From the NCBI GenBank assembly GCA_029817715.1, contig JARUPY010000090.1, positions 1,488,001 to 1,552,000 of the forward strand: a stretch of DNA of 64,000 bases, read 5' to 3'. The first letter of the stretch is position 1. Each line of letters begins with the position of its first letter. Positions 63,746-64,000 of the stretch are shown here, piece after piece. The notes under the pieces were generated by a model. It saw only the letters and a list, made by a program, of their open reading frames with translations. It was not told where the DNA came from and ran no database searches. Source of the stretch: Melastoma dodecandrum. Taxonomy: Eukaryota; Streptophyta; Magnoliopsida; Myrtales; Melastomataceae. A program made the translations under genes and the position numbers.

Positions 63746-63766
63746 ACCCTGTACTAAATACAGGGT
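63746..63766 (-). promoter_or_regulatory. MerR-type operator/promoter
   Basis: Perfect dyad ACCCTGTA / TACAGGGT with a five-base centre. On the minus strand TTGACC overlaps its start and a TAGCAG-like -10 follows with about 19 bases of spacing, the overlong spacer typical of MerR-activated promoters. It points toward the MerF/MerT-like gene. Confidence 0.65.
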
Positions 63767-64000
63767 CAATACGGAAGTTTGATCCGATCGGCTGGCCCCG
63801 GGCTTCACCATGTCTGCGCCCGCGCTCCTGGGTTGGTGCATCGCATAGCTACGTCGAGGCTCCGCGCGTGCCAGTTCGGCGTCCTTTAGCGAGTAATAGA
63901 GCCAGATGAATTCGTCCGCGGTGATTCCAGAAAAGGCGAAGGCATTCAGAGCATGTAGCCGATATCCGAGGCGCCGGTGGGATACGCGAACATCGTCGTC
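63767..64000. other. Window end, no confident gene
   Basis: A minus-strand frame is open from the window edge to a stop at 63689 (HALNAFAFSGITADEFIWLYYSLKDAELARAE in part), but it runs through the MerR-type operator. It could be the decayed end of a gene whose start lies outside the window. A MerR-type regulator would be expected nearby and is not visible. Confidence 0.3.

Overview
The window looks like an alphaproteobacterial chromosome, most likely of the order Hyphomicrobiales (Rhizobiales). This is inferred from the very GC-rich, ATGA-coupled core genes, the glgE-treS/maltokinase-glgB trehalose-to-glycogen operon, the three-domain Aas protein, a DUF1176 protein, and a methylotroph-type PqqA peptide. 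No species can be named from this sequence alone.

Core segment (1-20.7 kb): the 3' end of glgE, a treS-maltokinase fusion and glgB form one operon turning trehalose/maltose into branched alpha-glucan. Next come lipid genes: a large aas gene divergent from a TetR regulator whose intergenic region holds two TGAAC-N3-GTTCA palindromes, and a cardiolipin-synthase-type phospholipase D. Then follow a periplasmic parvulin, an RNA 2',3'-cyclic phosphodiesterase, a DUF1176 protein, an isolated pqqA with its own terminator, a zinc metallopeptidase, a polytopic membrane protein and a GGDEF-EAL protein.

Integrated element (about 20.9-39.9 kb): GC content drops abruptly where radC is cut at its catalytic motif. 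The segment holds an AlpA-type regulator, a 55-nt 3' fragment of tRNA-Arg(CCG), a frameshifted large serine recombinase, a MobF relaxase-helicase, a ParA ATPase, a TrwB/VirD4-type coupling protein and several unrecognised genes. No type IV secretion genes are seen, so a mobilizable rather than self-transmissible element is inferred. Its cargo includes a Hachiman defence locus (hamA plus a twice-frameshifted hamB) lying between two copies of the relaxase 5' region. A 19-bp box, GGCTTCAAATTGGACAGCG, occurs four times ahead of element genes and may be a shared operator.

Catabolic segment (40-54 kb): a GntR/FCD regulator with a 30-bp palindrome faces a fatty-acid-hydroxylase-type desaturase, two small membrane proteins and a short-chain dehydrogenase. 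They are followed by a branched-chain-amino-acid-type ABC transporter and two acyl-CoA synthetases. The transporter is damaged: livG and livH are fused by a deletion. A second, shattered set of liv genes lies at 52.9-53.8 kb. Together the intact genes suggest import, oxidation and CoA activation of a lipid-like or carboxylic substrate.

Defence cassette (54.1-62.6 kb): a complete jetABCD (Wadjet) operon with 4-nt overlaps fills an 8.5-kb unit whose ends are 25-bp inverted repeats (22/25 identical); related 59-bp direct repeats lie at the same ends. No transposase is inside. The last 1.4 kb holds a hisI paralogue, a small MerF/MerT-like membrane protein and a MerR-type operator.
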